Assembly: GCA_029933565.1 (NCBI GenBank)
Contig: JAOZNY010000104.1
Span: 3,399-10,278 of the forward strand
Direction: 5' to 3'
Origin: Bacteroidales bacterium
Lineage (GTDB): Bacteria > Bacteroidota > Bacteroidia > Bacteroidales > F082
Length of the DNA: 6,880 bases
The notes under the pieces are model-generated. The model had not been told where the DNA came from and made no database searches. It was given only the letters and a program-made list of their open reading frames with translations. Position 1 is the stretch's first letter. Every line of letters begins with the position of its first letter. Shown piece by piece: positions 1 to 6,709 of the stretch. The position numbers and the translations under genes are program-made.

Positions 1-282
1 TGCCCGCATGGAAACTCCTGCATTATTGATTAAAACATCAACTTTACCATAAGTATCAACTGCTTTAAGTATAAGGTTCTTGCAATCGGCTTCGTTTGTA
101 ACATCGGTTTGCTGCCAAACCACACTTCCTCCACCTTCTTCTATTTTGGTGGCAACTCTTTGAAGGGCTTCGGTGTTACGTGCACCAATAACTACTTTCG
201 AACCTTTTGTCGCAAACTTGTAAGCAAGGGCCTCACCTATTCCCGAACTACTTCCAGTTATTACAACAACTTTGTCCCTCAT
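1..282 (-). CDS. Short-chain dehydrogenase/reductase (SDR), N-terminal 94 residues, cut by left window edge
   Basis: Reading leftward from the ATG at 282-280, the frame is open to base 1 (94 codons) and has no stop in the window. It begins MRDKVVVITG and has the Rossmann-fold cofactor motif TGSSSGIG at residues 9-16. An Arg at the end of the second strand (GAR, 33-35) usually goes with NADP(H) preference. D60 lies in the usual adenine-contacting position (QQTDVT), and NNAG is at residues 86-89. These are the classical-SDR landmarks in their normal positions, so this is an NAD(P)-dependent oxidoreductase, presumably cytosolic. The catalytic Ser-Tyr-Lys part lies outside the window, so activity and substrate cannot be judged. 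The continuation VSMRA after NNAG fits Bacteroidota SDRs of broad, unassigned specificity. The start is supported by an in-frame TAG upstream at 315-313 and by the match to the family N terminus; there is no Shine-Dalgarno sequence. Confidence 0.93.
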   Translation of the reverse strand, partial: MRDKVVVITGSSSGIGEALAYKFATKGSKVVIGARNTEALQRVATKIEEGGGSVVWQQTDVTNEADCKNLILKAVDTYGKVDVLINNAGVSMRA

Positions 283-296
283 TTCTGATTTTTTTG

Positions 297-327
297 CTAA
301 AATAGTAGTTTTCTAAAATATACCAAT
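297..327 (-). promoter_or_regulatory. Possible weak Bacteroidota-type promoter for the SDR gene
   Basis: On the minus strand, TATTTTAG (304-297) matches 7 of 8 positions of the Bacteroidota -7 element TAnnTTTG. ATTG (327-324) stands at the -33 position with 19 bp between them. This would start transcription about 8-10 nt before the SDR ATG. A second identical TATTTTAG occurs at 320-313 but has no TTG at the right distance. AT-rich gaps give such matches by chance fairly often, so this is only a candidate; the gene could equally be read through from the giant gene. Confidence 0.35.
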
Positions 328-345
328 GATTACCTTTACAGTTAA

Positions 346-3300
346 TTACTTATTTATCTTCTCCATCTTTCTCAAAAACTCAATACTCTTGCGCCTTGTT
401 GAAATCACAAACTCGTAATAATCCTCGTCACTATTTGGGTTAAGCATCCGTTTTTCTGGTTTCATTTCCTCAATATACATATTAAACGCATTATCAGACG
501 AAAGAACTTGCAGGATACCATATTTATAAGTCAAAAAGTACCATTGTTCTTTGCTTGGTCTTAGGAAAATACTAACTCCACTTCCTGCCCTTCCTTTTTC
601 AATTTGGATGTAGCCTTCAACATATTTATTTATTGGCTGTTCGCTAATTGAACCAAGACCAATTTTACCAATTGAAACAAATGATTTTGACGCATTATCC
701 CACCGCATATTAACATCAGTGAATAACATTGTATGTTTAAGTACATCCGGCAGTTTTTTAATCTGCCCGTACAATGCAAGCTCAGTTAGCATCAGAGCAC
801 TGTTTTCGGTACCCACCATTTTCTTTAAGAACATTGGGAACAAACCACTAGTAGGGTCAACAGGTGTATTTGCAGTTAATCTTATGCTGTCGGTCATCAT
901 TTCCAATGCCTTCTTATCAAAAAAGAAATCAAACAACAGCGATGTGCTTAAATAAGTTGAATCGGGAATAATTTTATTCTCAATAATACCCGCTGCTTTT
1001 ACAACAAACTTGGGGTCGTTTAAACCAAGGTTTAAAATACCGTCTGCCTTAAGTATACACCTATTCATTTCAAGTTCAACCAAATTGTCATCAATCAAAT
1101 TGTGGTTCAATCTTTCTTTCGAACCTACTCTGAAGGATGAAGTTGTACTGTCAAAATCCATTCGCCCAACAGCATCTACAACGATAAGATCGCCGGCATT
1201 TTCAAGTGCCTGAAATACGCGTGGATAAAACTTACCCCTTGGATTTGAATATGCAATACCAAATATTGCTTTTGTACTGTCCAGCGACATGCTTTCGCTG
1301 CTAAGGTCAAAATAAATATTCTGGGGATCAATATAATTATCAAAAGCAATCCAACTATCTTGAAGGTATAAGCATTCCTGATTTATTTGGTAGCCTCCGG
1401 TAAACTTGAGGTTTTTATTATTTGCATGAACTGAGATATCACCTGTAAAGAAATATTCGGGGCTTAGAAAAAACACTTCGCCGGGAGGCAAACTTCCCAT
1501 GGCTGTGGTTATTCCATTGTTAACACCTATACTGGTCATTAGTACTGGCTGGTGCACAAAATTCCGGTCAACATAGTCAATATAAGCTTTTGCTGAATAA
1601 TTAGATTTTGAAAATACAGTAACCTCAGCCTCATAGAAATGATGATATTTATTTGCTGTATCAGCAATAATTCTGGCATTTTCCAATGTAGGGATATGAC
1701 CATCACGAATAATTGACAATGAACTATTATACGGAAATATCGCTGCATCAGCAATTTTAAGCATCCTAACATCTTCTACATTAATAGTATAATCCTGGAT
1801 GTTGTAGTCGGCTCTCCCAGCAAAAAACCTTAAAGAATCATGCTCTGGATTGATGGAGATAAATTCAGGACCACTAAGTTTGTAATCTATTAATCGCAGA
1901 TCGTCCAAAGTATCTAGTCCCTGATAATTTTCACTTAGATTTCCACTTAAATTAAGTTTGTTATTAAACATATCCCACTCCATTTCATCAAGGGTAGAAA
2001 TGTATTTGTTGAATGGAAATTCAATAAAAGAGTTTTGATAAAGGTTGTTGAATTGTCCTTTCTGATTTTCAAAATCAATTGTAGCAAAATACCCACTTGA
2101 TTTAAAAATCAAGTTTTCACCTTCCACATCACGCAAGTTAAATATGGCAGAGTCAGCAGTCATCTTACTATACATAAAATCAATATCGGTTGAAATTACT
2201 TCCGACTGATCAAAATAAAATGCCCCATCTCCTTTCATTGATGATGGACTAAGTTTCAAGGTTCCATCAAAACTCGAATTATTGTATAAGATAAAGCGTT
2301 CATCACTGTTTATGGTCATCAGATTAGTATCAATCTGCCACAAAATATCAACTGTATCACCATGTGCAGCAGCAAAATTATACTTATCATTTTCTGCTTC
2401 CGATTCAAATTTGAAACTAGATGTTGTTAATGAATCGGGATAAAAAATAAACTCCTCCGACTCCACTTTTGAAGTAAGGTATTCGAGTGTTCCATTGCCT
2501 TTAAAACCGGAATTATCAAGTTTTATCTCAGAAAAGAACTGTCCTTTTTCCTGGTAAATACTGTATCCCTCCTCAGGAGTATTATGAAGAAACCCAAGTG
2601 AATAATCGGGCATAACCATAATTGGTTCTGCAATTGTGTTAAAAATATCAGCTGACGTTAAAGTACCAGTAAACGCAAGACCTTCGGTACTAAAAGTTGA
2701 AATACTGTCAAAAACAAAAGGATCGACTGTATAATAAAAGGTTTCGGGTATAAGCGTACTATCCTGAATACTAGTTTTATTATAAAAAACATAACTTTCA
2801 TCACGGCTATCAAATATCGGATATTCCGCAAACTTCTTTAAACCCGATTTATTTTGAGGTTCATCAATATAAAGTTTACCATTAAGGTCGGCAATAACAT
2901 TATCAACCCTTACCAGCGAATCAATTTGCCTGATTGAATCGTGCTTAACTACCCAGAATGCCAGCGAATCAACAAAATTCATATTTAGCATAAAACTGTC
3001 GTAAACAAAGGTGCTGCTGCGGGTATAAAAATCGAATAAGCCCATGTGAACATAGCCATCAAAATTAAAATCACGATTCTTCTTAAAAGAAATTGTTTTG
3101 TTGTAAGGATAGATATAGACCTCCTGAGAATCGCTAATTTGAACAAATGGAACACCATAAACATCGAGGCTTAGTGTGTTAATGTTAAGGGATGCGTTTG
3201 GCTTTGCGGTAACATTAGATTTAAGCCTGATAACATCATAATCCGTTAATCCGGCTTTCGCATTCAAAAAATATCTAAACCTGTCTTTAACGATGGCTTT

Positions 3301-4827
3301 TTCTTCATTCGCATTATAAACTAAATAACCTTTATTGGCAAGCCCAATAAGCATGGCAGAAACTTGCTCAGTTGGCTTTTTCATAAATGCAGCAAGGGCA
3401 TTTAACTGTACCTCATCTACATTATAACTCTTTAAATAGTTATCAATTACATACATAGGGTTTATATCGTCAATTCCCTGTAATCTGTAAAACTCACGTT
3501 CAGAATAGTAATTTGAAGAAATAAAAGATGCTTTATTAGTATTATTTACTGCCCGTATTTTTTTGAAATACATTTCATCTTCATTCATTTTCCAAAAAAG
3601 TGCCTGAACATAAATATCCAACTGATGATACGAATCGAAAAAAGGAATCATGCTTGAGCCCTCATTTTCATTATAAAGAACCATTTGCTGATTCTCATTT
3701 TTATATTTCAACCTCAAACCGGGATGAAATAAAGAATCACCTTCGAAATAAAACTTAATCTCTGCTTTAGCCGACTCCATTTGATCTTCACCTAAATGAA
3801 AAATATCAGAATTAACACGGGCGAGTATTGTATCGTTGAACATTAATTCCAAACTTGCTTTTTCCCATTCACTCTCTATTCCATACAATCTAAGTCCTTT
3901 GAGTTCAAAGCCACCATAATAATTAATGTTTGGATAAATATTATCTACTTCATAATCACTAAGGTATGTGATAAAGCGTGGGTAAGACGTCTTTTTATTG
4001 GCCTTGTTCGACAAAATTCTCTCAGAGAAATCGCCTTGCATTGGCTCTTCAAAAAACCTTTTATCAGTCAGCACCGCCGAATCGATGGTAAACTCCGATT
4101 CTGTTAAACTAAACTCATAATCCTGAAATTCAACAAATATCTGCTCAGTCATTTGCTCTCCAAAGCGTAACCATTTAATTTTTCCTTTTGTACCAATCCA
4201 TTGCTGTGAATTGTAATTAAATACTCCCGACGTTCCAAGTATTGTTGAGCTATCCTTTTTAGTTGCAGCAACTAAATTAAGTTTACTAAACTTCAGTAAG
4301 AAGGATGTATCCATAAAAAAACTGAACTTACTCTGTCGATGATACCATCCTAGTGATTTCTTACTATAGATTAAATCATCTTCCAGCAAGGCTTTTGTAT
4401 AATCCATAAAGTCGTCGAATCGCTTTGTTTTGCTATTTTCCAATAACTTAGAAACATAAGCATGCCACGAAATAATACTCTTTGGTAATTGCTTCGACTC
4501 AGCCAATAACATCAGCGAATAAAAATATTCATAAAGTTGGGGATAGGACCGCATCTTTTTTTTGCGCATTGTTTCAACAACATCTCTTACTGCATCTTTC
4601 TCATCTTTGTTAAACCTACCTGCACTCCAAACCGGATGAAACCGATTAAGCATTTTCTCTGCCTTCTCTTCAACTGTTTTCGACGGGGTATTTAATAAGA
4701 TTTCCGATATCTGCATAAAAAACTCCTCAGAGTTCTGCGACAGCGAATCGCTAACCTGAGAGAAAGATATGCCGGGAAGAATCAGCAAAACAGACAATAA
4801 TATTAATCTCCTGAAATGTTCAAGCAT
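346..4827 (-). CDS. Very large exported protein of unknown function, beta-rich with internal repeats (1493 aa)
   Basis: I do not recognise a named family; it resembles large conserved hypothetical proteins of Bacteroidota. The N terminus is a Sec signal peptide: R6-R7, hydrophobic core about 8-17, then PGISFS|Q with likely cleavage after S23, so the mature protein starts with Gln and is periplasmic or surface-exposed. I see no lipobox and no further transmembrane helix. Residues about 30-170 look alpha-helical and charged. From about 190 to the end, short alternating beta-type segments dominate. Residues about 470-504 resemble a winged helix. Internal duplications are visible: about 768-810 and 857-900 share the pattern KGnG/KGdG, then S..V.S...F; about 558-625 and 1018-1085 share I.D...IYPYN-like cores, with a related EFPFN at 936-940. 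The last 100 residues include a G-rich strand (GRAGSG, 1412-1417). Only two cysteines were seen (C1152, C1257). The stacked strand repeats could suggest an envelope scaffold or lipid-transport-like fold (OstA/AsmA-like), but that is speculation. It starts at the first ATG after prmA, 27 nt downstream, and probably shares its transcript. Confidence 0.9.
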   Translation of the reverse strand: MLEHFRRLILLSVLLILPGISFSQVSDSLSQNSEEFFMQISEILLNTPSKTVEEKAEKMLNRFHPVWSAGRFNKDEKDAVRDVVETMRKKKMRSYPQLYEYFYSLMLLAESKQLPKSIISWHAYVSKLLENSKTKRFDDFMDYTKALLEDDLIYSKKSLGWYHRQSKFSFFMDTSFLLKFSKLNLVAATKKDSSTILGTSGVFNYNSQQWIGTKGKIKWLRFGEQMTEQIFVEFQDYEFSLTESEFTIDSAVLTDKRFFEEPMQGDFSERILSNKANKKTSYPRFITYLSDYEVDNIYPNINYYGGFELKGLRLYGIESEWEKASLELMFNDTILARVNSDIFHLGEDQMESAKAEIKFYFEGDSLFHPGLRLKYKNENQQMVLYNENEGSSMIPFFDSYHQLDIYVQALFWKMNEDEMYFKKIRAVNNTNKASFISSNYYSEREFYRLQGIDDINPMYVIDNYLKSYNVDEVQLNALAAFMKKPTEQVSAMLIGLANKGYLVYNANEEKAIVKDRFRYFLNAKAGLTDYDVIRLKSNVTAKPNASLNINTLSLDVYGVPFVQISDSQEVYIYPYNKTISFKKNRDFNFDGYVHMGLFDFYTRSSTFVYDSFMLNMNFVDSLAFWVVKHDSIRQIDSLVRVDNVIADLNGKLYIDEPQNKSGLKKFAEYPIFDSRDESYVFYNKTSIQDSTLIPETFYYTVDPFVFDSISTFSTEGLAFTGTLTSADIFNTIAEPIMVMPDYSLGFLHNTPEEGYSIYQEKGQFFSEIKLDNSGFKGNGTLEYLTSKVESEEFIFYPDSLTTSSFKFESEAENDKYNFAAAHGDTVDILWQIDTNLMTINSDERFILYNNSSFDGTLKLSPSSMKGDGAFYFDQSEVISTDIDFMYSKMTADSAIFNLRDVEGENLIFKSSGYFATIDFENQKGQFNNLYQNSFIEFPFNKYISTLDEMEWDMFNNKLNLSGNLSENYQGLDTLDDLRLIDYKLSGPEFISINPEHDSLRFFAGRADYNIQDYTINVEDVRMLKIADAAIFPYNSSLSIIRDGHIPTLENARIIADTANKYHHFYEAEVTVFSKSNYSAKAYIDYVDRNFVHQPVLMTSIGVNNGITTAMGSLPPGEVFFLSPEYFFTGDISVHANNKNLKFTGGYQINQECLYLQDSWIAFDNYIDPQNIYFDLSSESMSLDSTKAIFGIAYSNPRGKFYPRVFQALENAGDLIVVDAVGRMDFDSTTSSFRVGSKERLNHNLIDDNLVELEMNRCILKADGILNLGLNDPKFVVKAAGIIENKIIPDSTYLSTSLLFDFFFDKKALEMMTDSIRLTANTPVDPTSGLFPMFLKKMVGTENSALMLTELALYGQIKKLPDVLKHTMLFTDVNMRWDNASKSFVSIGKIGLGSISEQPINKYVEGYIQIEKGRAGSGVSIFLRPSKEQWYFLTYKYGILQVLSSDNAFNMYIEEMKPEKRMLNPNSDEDYYEFVISTRRKSIEFLRKMEKINK

Positions 4828-4831
4828 CTTT

Positions 4832-4848
4832 AAAAAAACTATTTTTTT
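4832..4848 (-). repeat. A7/T7 inverted repeat in the leader of the giant gene
   Basis: Seven A, three bases and seven T form a perfect but A:T-only inverted repeat within the 27-nt gap between the prmA stop and the ATG of the giant gene. On the transcript it reads A7-UAG-U7-AAAG-AUG. The stem would be weak with a 3-nt loop, so it is not a convincing terminator. There is no Shine-Dalgarno sequence here, and an A/U-rich, poorly structured leader is common before Bacteroidota starts. Confidence 0.5.
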
Positions 4849-4854
4849 GAAATT

Positions 4855-5688
4855 CTATTGTTTAACAAATTTTGCTGCAACCCACTTATTCTTGCTTTGG
4901 AATTTTTTATATGAAAGTCCATTCTCAGAACATTCCTTTTTTATGTCGTTTAAATCATCTTCATAAAAACCTGAGAAATAAATCTCACCTCCAGTTTTCA
5001 GCACTTGCGAATAATATTTAATGTCCCTTAAAAGAATGTTTTTGTTGATATTAGCAAGAATCACATCAAAATCATCATAATTCTTTAAGTTTGATGCATC
5101 ACCCAAAACCGACTCAACATTGCTTATTTCATTAAGTTTGCAGTTTTCGACTGCATTGGGGTAGGCCCATTCGTCATTGTCGATGGCAATAATTTCGCTG
5201 GCATTCTTCATTGATGCAAGAATAGCCAATACGGCCGTTCCGCTGCCCATGTCGAGAAACCTCTTGCCTACACAGTCCATATCGAGAACAAACTCAATCA
5301 TCATGGCTGTGGTTTCGTGGTGTGCTGTACCAAATGCCATTTTTGGATTAAGCAAAATATTAAATTCGGCATTGCTGCTTGGCTCATGGAATGGCGCCCT
5401 AATATGGCAACTACCAATAGTTACAGCATCATAATTGCTTTCCCAAACTGCATTCCAATTCTGTGCCTTAATAAACTCCTTCGAAAGGTCACTGCTTTCA
5501 TTTAGCGTCCTGAAATTATCAACCGATAGCAAAGTATCCAAACTAAAGTCGGGTGCCTGAATATAGGCTGTAAGTTTATCCTCTTCTTCCTCAAAACTCT
5601 CAAAGCCAATTTCTGCAAGTTGGGCAATTAAAATTTCAGGTAAAAACCTGTCTTTGAGATTTTTGAATTGTATTTTGTAGTAGTCCAC
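4855..5688 (-). CDS. prmA: Ribosomal protein L11 methyltransferase PrmA
   Basis: This cytosolic SAM-dependent enzyme methylates lysine/N-terminal amino groups of ribosomal protein L11 (family knowledge). The 277-residue product is a little shorter than E. coli PrmA (about 293) and normal for Bacteroidota. The N-terminal about 90 residues form the L11-recognition domain. The PrmA signature NPKMAFGTAHHETT lies at 114-127. SAM motif I, DMGSGTAVLAI, is at 146-156, the acidic ribose-contacting residue is D170 in AIDND, and ANINKNILL at 212-220 replaces the NPP-like loop in the way usual for this family. The start is GTG (5688-5686): an AGGA Shine-Dalgarno (5697-5694) sits 5 nt upstream, directly after the tpiA stop, and no other usable start lies between that stop and the GTG. 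The stop is TAG. One oddity is A122, where the family normally has Gly in FGTG. The 9-nt gap to tpiA implies co-transcription. Confidence 0.96.
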   Translation of the reverse strand: MDYYKIQFKNLKDRFLPEILIAQLAEIGFESFEEEEDKLTAYIQAPDFSLDTLLSVDNFRTLNESSDLSKEFIKAQNWNAVWESNYDAVTIGSCHIRAPFHEPSSNAEFNILLNPKMAFGTAHHETTAMMIEFVLDMDCVGKRFLDMGSGTAVLAILASMKNASEIIAIDNDEWAYPNAVENCKLNEISNVESVLGDASNLKNYDDFDVILANINKNILLRDIKYYSQVLKTGGEIYFSGFYEDDLNDIKKECSENGLSYKKFQSKNKWVAAKFVKQ

Positions 5689-5693
5689 AATTA

Positions 5694-5697
5694 TCCT
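5694..5697 (-). promoter_or_regulatory. Shine-Dalgarno site deciding the GTG start of prmA
   Basis: AGGA immediately follows the tpiA TAA and stands 5 nt before GTG at 5688. It is the only clear Shine-Dalgarno among the four genes and points to the GTG as the true start. Its position next to the upstream stop suggests translational coupling, with ribosomes ending tpiA re-initiating on prmA. Confidence 0.7.
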
Positions 5698-6453
5698 TTA
5701 AAAACTTTGAATAATTTTTACAAAGTCATCTGCTTTAAGCGATGCTCCTCCAATAAGACCACCATCAACATCGGCATTGGCAAAAAGTTCTTTTGCATTT
5801 TGCGGATTACAACTACCACCGTACAAAATTGTAGTGTTATCAGCAGTTTCAGCATCGTATTTCTTTTCTATAAGTTTCCTGATAAAGGAGTGAATTTCCT
5901 GAGCCTGCTCAGGACTTGCAGTTTTACCTGTGCCAATAGCCCAAACTGGCTCGTAAGCCAAAACAATATTCGAAAACTCTTCTTTATTCAAATTAAAAAG
6001 CCCCTTATTCAACTGATTTTCAATTACCTCAAAATGCTTAACTGCCTCTCTTTCTTCCAAAACTTCGCCAATGCAAAAAATTGGAATAATTCCATTTTCA
6101 AGAAGCCTCTCGGTTTTTACTGCAAGTACCTCATCGGTTTCACCAAAATATTTACGTCTTTCGCTATGGCCAACCAAACAAAATCCTACTTCCATCGATG
6201 CAAGCATCTCCGCTGATATCTCGCCTGTATAGGCTCCTCTTTCGTATTCGCTTACATTTTGTGCAGCAGTTCTAATCTGCGACTCGTCAGCGTAATCGCT
6301 TGCCATTTCAAGAAATACTGCTGGAGTACACACAATAACCTCACAATCAGGTTCATTATCATCAATTTTATTTGCTATTTCACTAACAAGGTCTTCTGCC
6401 TGCTCAAAAGTTTTATTCATTTTCCAGTTGCCTGCTACTATCTTTTGTCTCAT
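5698..6453 (-). CDS. tpiA: Triosephosphate isomerase TpiA
   Basis: This cytosolic glycolytic and gluconeogenic enzyme interconverts dihydroxyacetone phosphate and glyceraldehyde 3-phosphate. The 251-residue product is full length for the family (about 250) and forms a single TIM barrel. Visible active-site elements are N9 and K11 in AGNWKMN, electrophile H96 in VGHSERR (94-100), the general base E168 in AYEPVWAIGTG (166-176), the loop-6 lid from W171, YGGS at 211-214 and the phosphate-binding GGASL at 235-239. Nothing essential is missing. The ATG at 6453 is chosen because it gives the canonical MRQKIVAGNWK start. The frame extends upstream to a TTG at 6513, but that adds 20 unrelated residues and runs over the promoter and a tandem repeat. 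There is no Shine-Dalgarno; the leader is A-rich (AACAACAATG), as is common in Bacteroidota. It is the first gene of the probable tpiA-prmA-giant gene transcript. Confidence 0.98.
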   Translation of the reverse strand: MRQKIVAGNWKMNKTFEQAEDLVSEIANKIDDNEPDCEVIVCTPAVFLEMASDYADESQIRTAAQNVSEYERGAYTGEISAEMLASMEVGFCLVGHSERRKYFGETDEVLAVKTERLLENGIIPIFCIGEVLEEREAVKHFEVIENQLNKGLFNLNKEEFSNIVLAYEPVWAIGTGKTASPEQAQEIHSFIRKLIEKKYDAETADNTTILYGGSCNPQNAKELFANADVDGGLIGGASLKADDFVKIIQSF

Positions 6454-6475
6454 TGTTGTTATTTTAAGTGATGGG

Positions 6476-6507
6476 CAAAAATAGTAATCTAAATAATAGG
6501 AAACAAG
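6476..6507 (-). promoter_or_regulatory. Putative Bacteroidota-type promoter of tpiA
   Basis: On the minus strand, TATTTTTG (6483-6476) is an exact match to the -7 consensus TAnnTTTG of the Bacteroidota primary sigma factor. CTTG (6507-6504) stands at -33 with 20 bp between. Transcription would begin near 6470, leaving a leader of about 15-20 nt before the tpiA ATG. The -33 box touches the first unit of a 7-bp tandem repeat. It probably drives tpiA, prmA and the giant gene together. Confidence 0.65.
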
Positions 6508-6534
6508 AGTCAAGAATCAAGAATCAGGAGTCAG
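6507..6534 (+). repeat. Four tandem 7-bp units, GA[A/G]TCA[A/G]
   Basis: The units are GAGTCAA, GAATCAA, GAATCAG and GAGTCAG, head to tail with no gap; the next two bases, GA, begin a fifth. The array ends exactly at the -33 box of the putative tpiA promoter. Read on the minus strand, TTGA recurs every 7 bp. Arrays of this gagtcaa type are, from memory, common between genes in Bacteroidota. Confidence 0.9.
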
Positions 6535-6551
6535 GATAAAGAAAATGTTTC

Positions 6552-6643
6552 ACGCAAAGAGTGCGAAGAAAAGTTCACGCTAAGGTTCGCAAAGGTTTTA
6601 ACGCAAAGAGCGCTAAGGGAAATGTACGCTAAGAACACTAAGG
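6552..6643 (+). repeat. Four direct 25-bp repeats of the ACGC[A/T]AAG family
   Basis: Units begin with ACGCAAAG or ACGCTAAG at 6552, 6577, 6601 and 6626, a spacing of 25, 24 and 25 bp. Within each unit a second half resembles the first (for example CGCAAAG or CGCTAAG about 9 bp on), followed by a more variable tail of about 7 bp. Repeats like this are, from memory, frequent in Bacteroidota intergenic DNA. There is no open frame with coding character across them and no CRISPR-like division into conserved repeats and unique spacers. Confidence 0.85.
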
Positions 6644-6659
6644 GGAGAGTCTTTTAATT

Positions 6660-6698
6660 ACGAAGTTCGTCTTTCAGCCGAAGGCGGACTCGTGCGAG
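6660..6698. repeat. Row of three short palindromes
   Basis: Three perfect small palindromes follow each other: ACGAA-G-TTCGT (6660-6670), GCC-GAA-GGC (6677-6685) and CTCG-TG-CGAG (6689-6698). They lie just outside the large inverted-repeat element and are more GC-rich than the surroundings. They may be the outermost part of that element. No gene or binding site is recognised here. Confidence 0.55.
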
Positions 6699-6709
6699 CA
6701 TAGCGAATC

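Noticed and set aside
719..1772. Several short open frames in other frames within the giant gene
   Set aside because: All overlap the giant gene, have no signal, motif or start context, and are what an AT-rich long gene produces by chance.
4832..4848. Intrinsic terminator between prmA and the giant gene
   Set aside because: The stem is made of A:T pairs only with a 3-nt loop, so it is too weak, and the ATG follows within 5 nt.
5668..6216. 182-codon open frame on the plus strand, antisense to tpiA
   Set aside because: It lies wholly opposite a strongly supported gene, its product is low-complexity and Phe/Asn/Lys-rich, and it has no recognisable motif.
6454..6513. Upstream extension of tpiA to a TTG codon, adding 20 residues
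   Set aside because: The added residues do not resemble the triosephosphate isomerase N terminus and overlap the promoter and the 7-bp repeats.
6552..6643. CRISPR-like array
   Set aside because: The units follow one another at 24-25 bp without unique spacers of constant length, and no cas gene is present.
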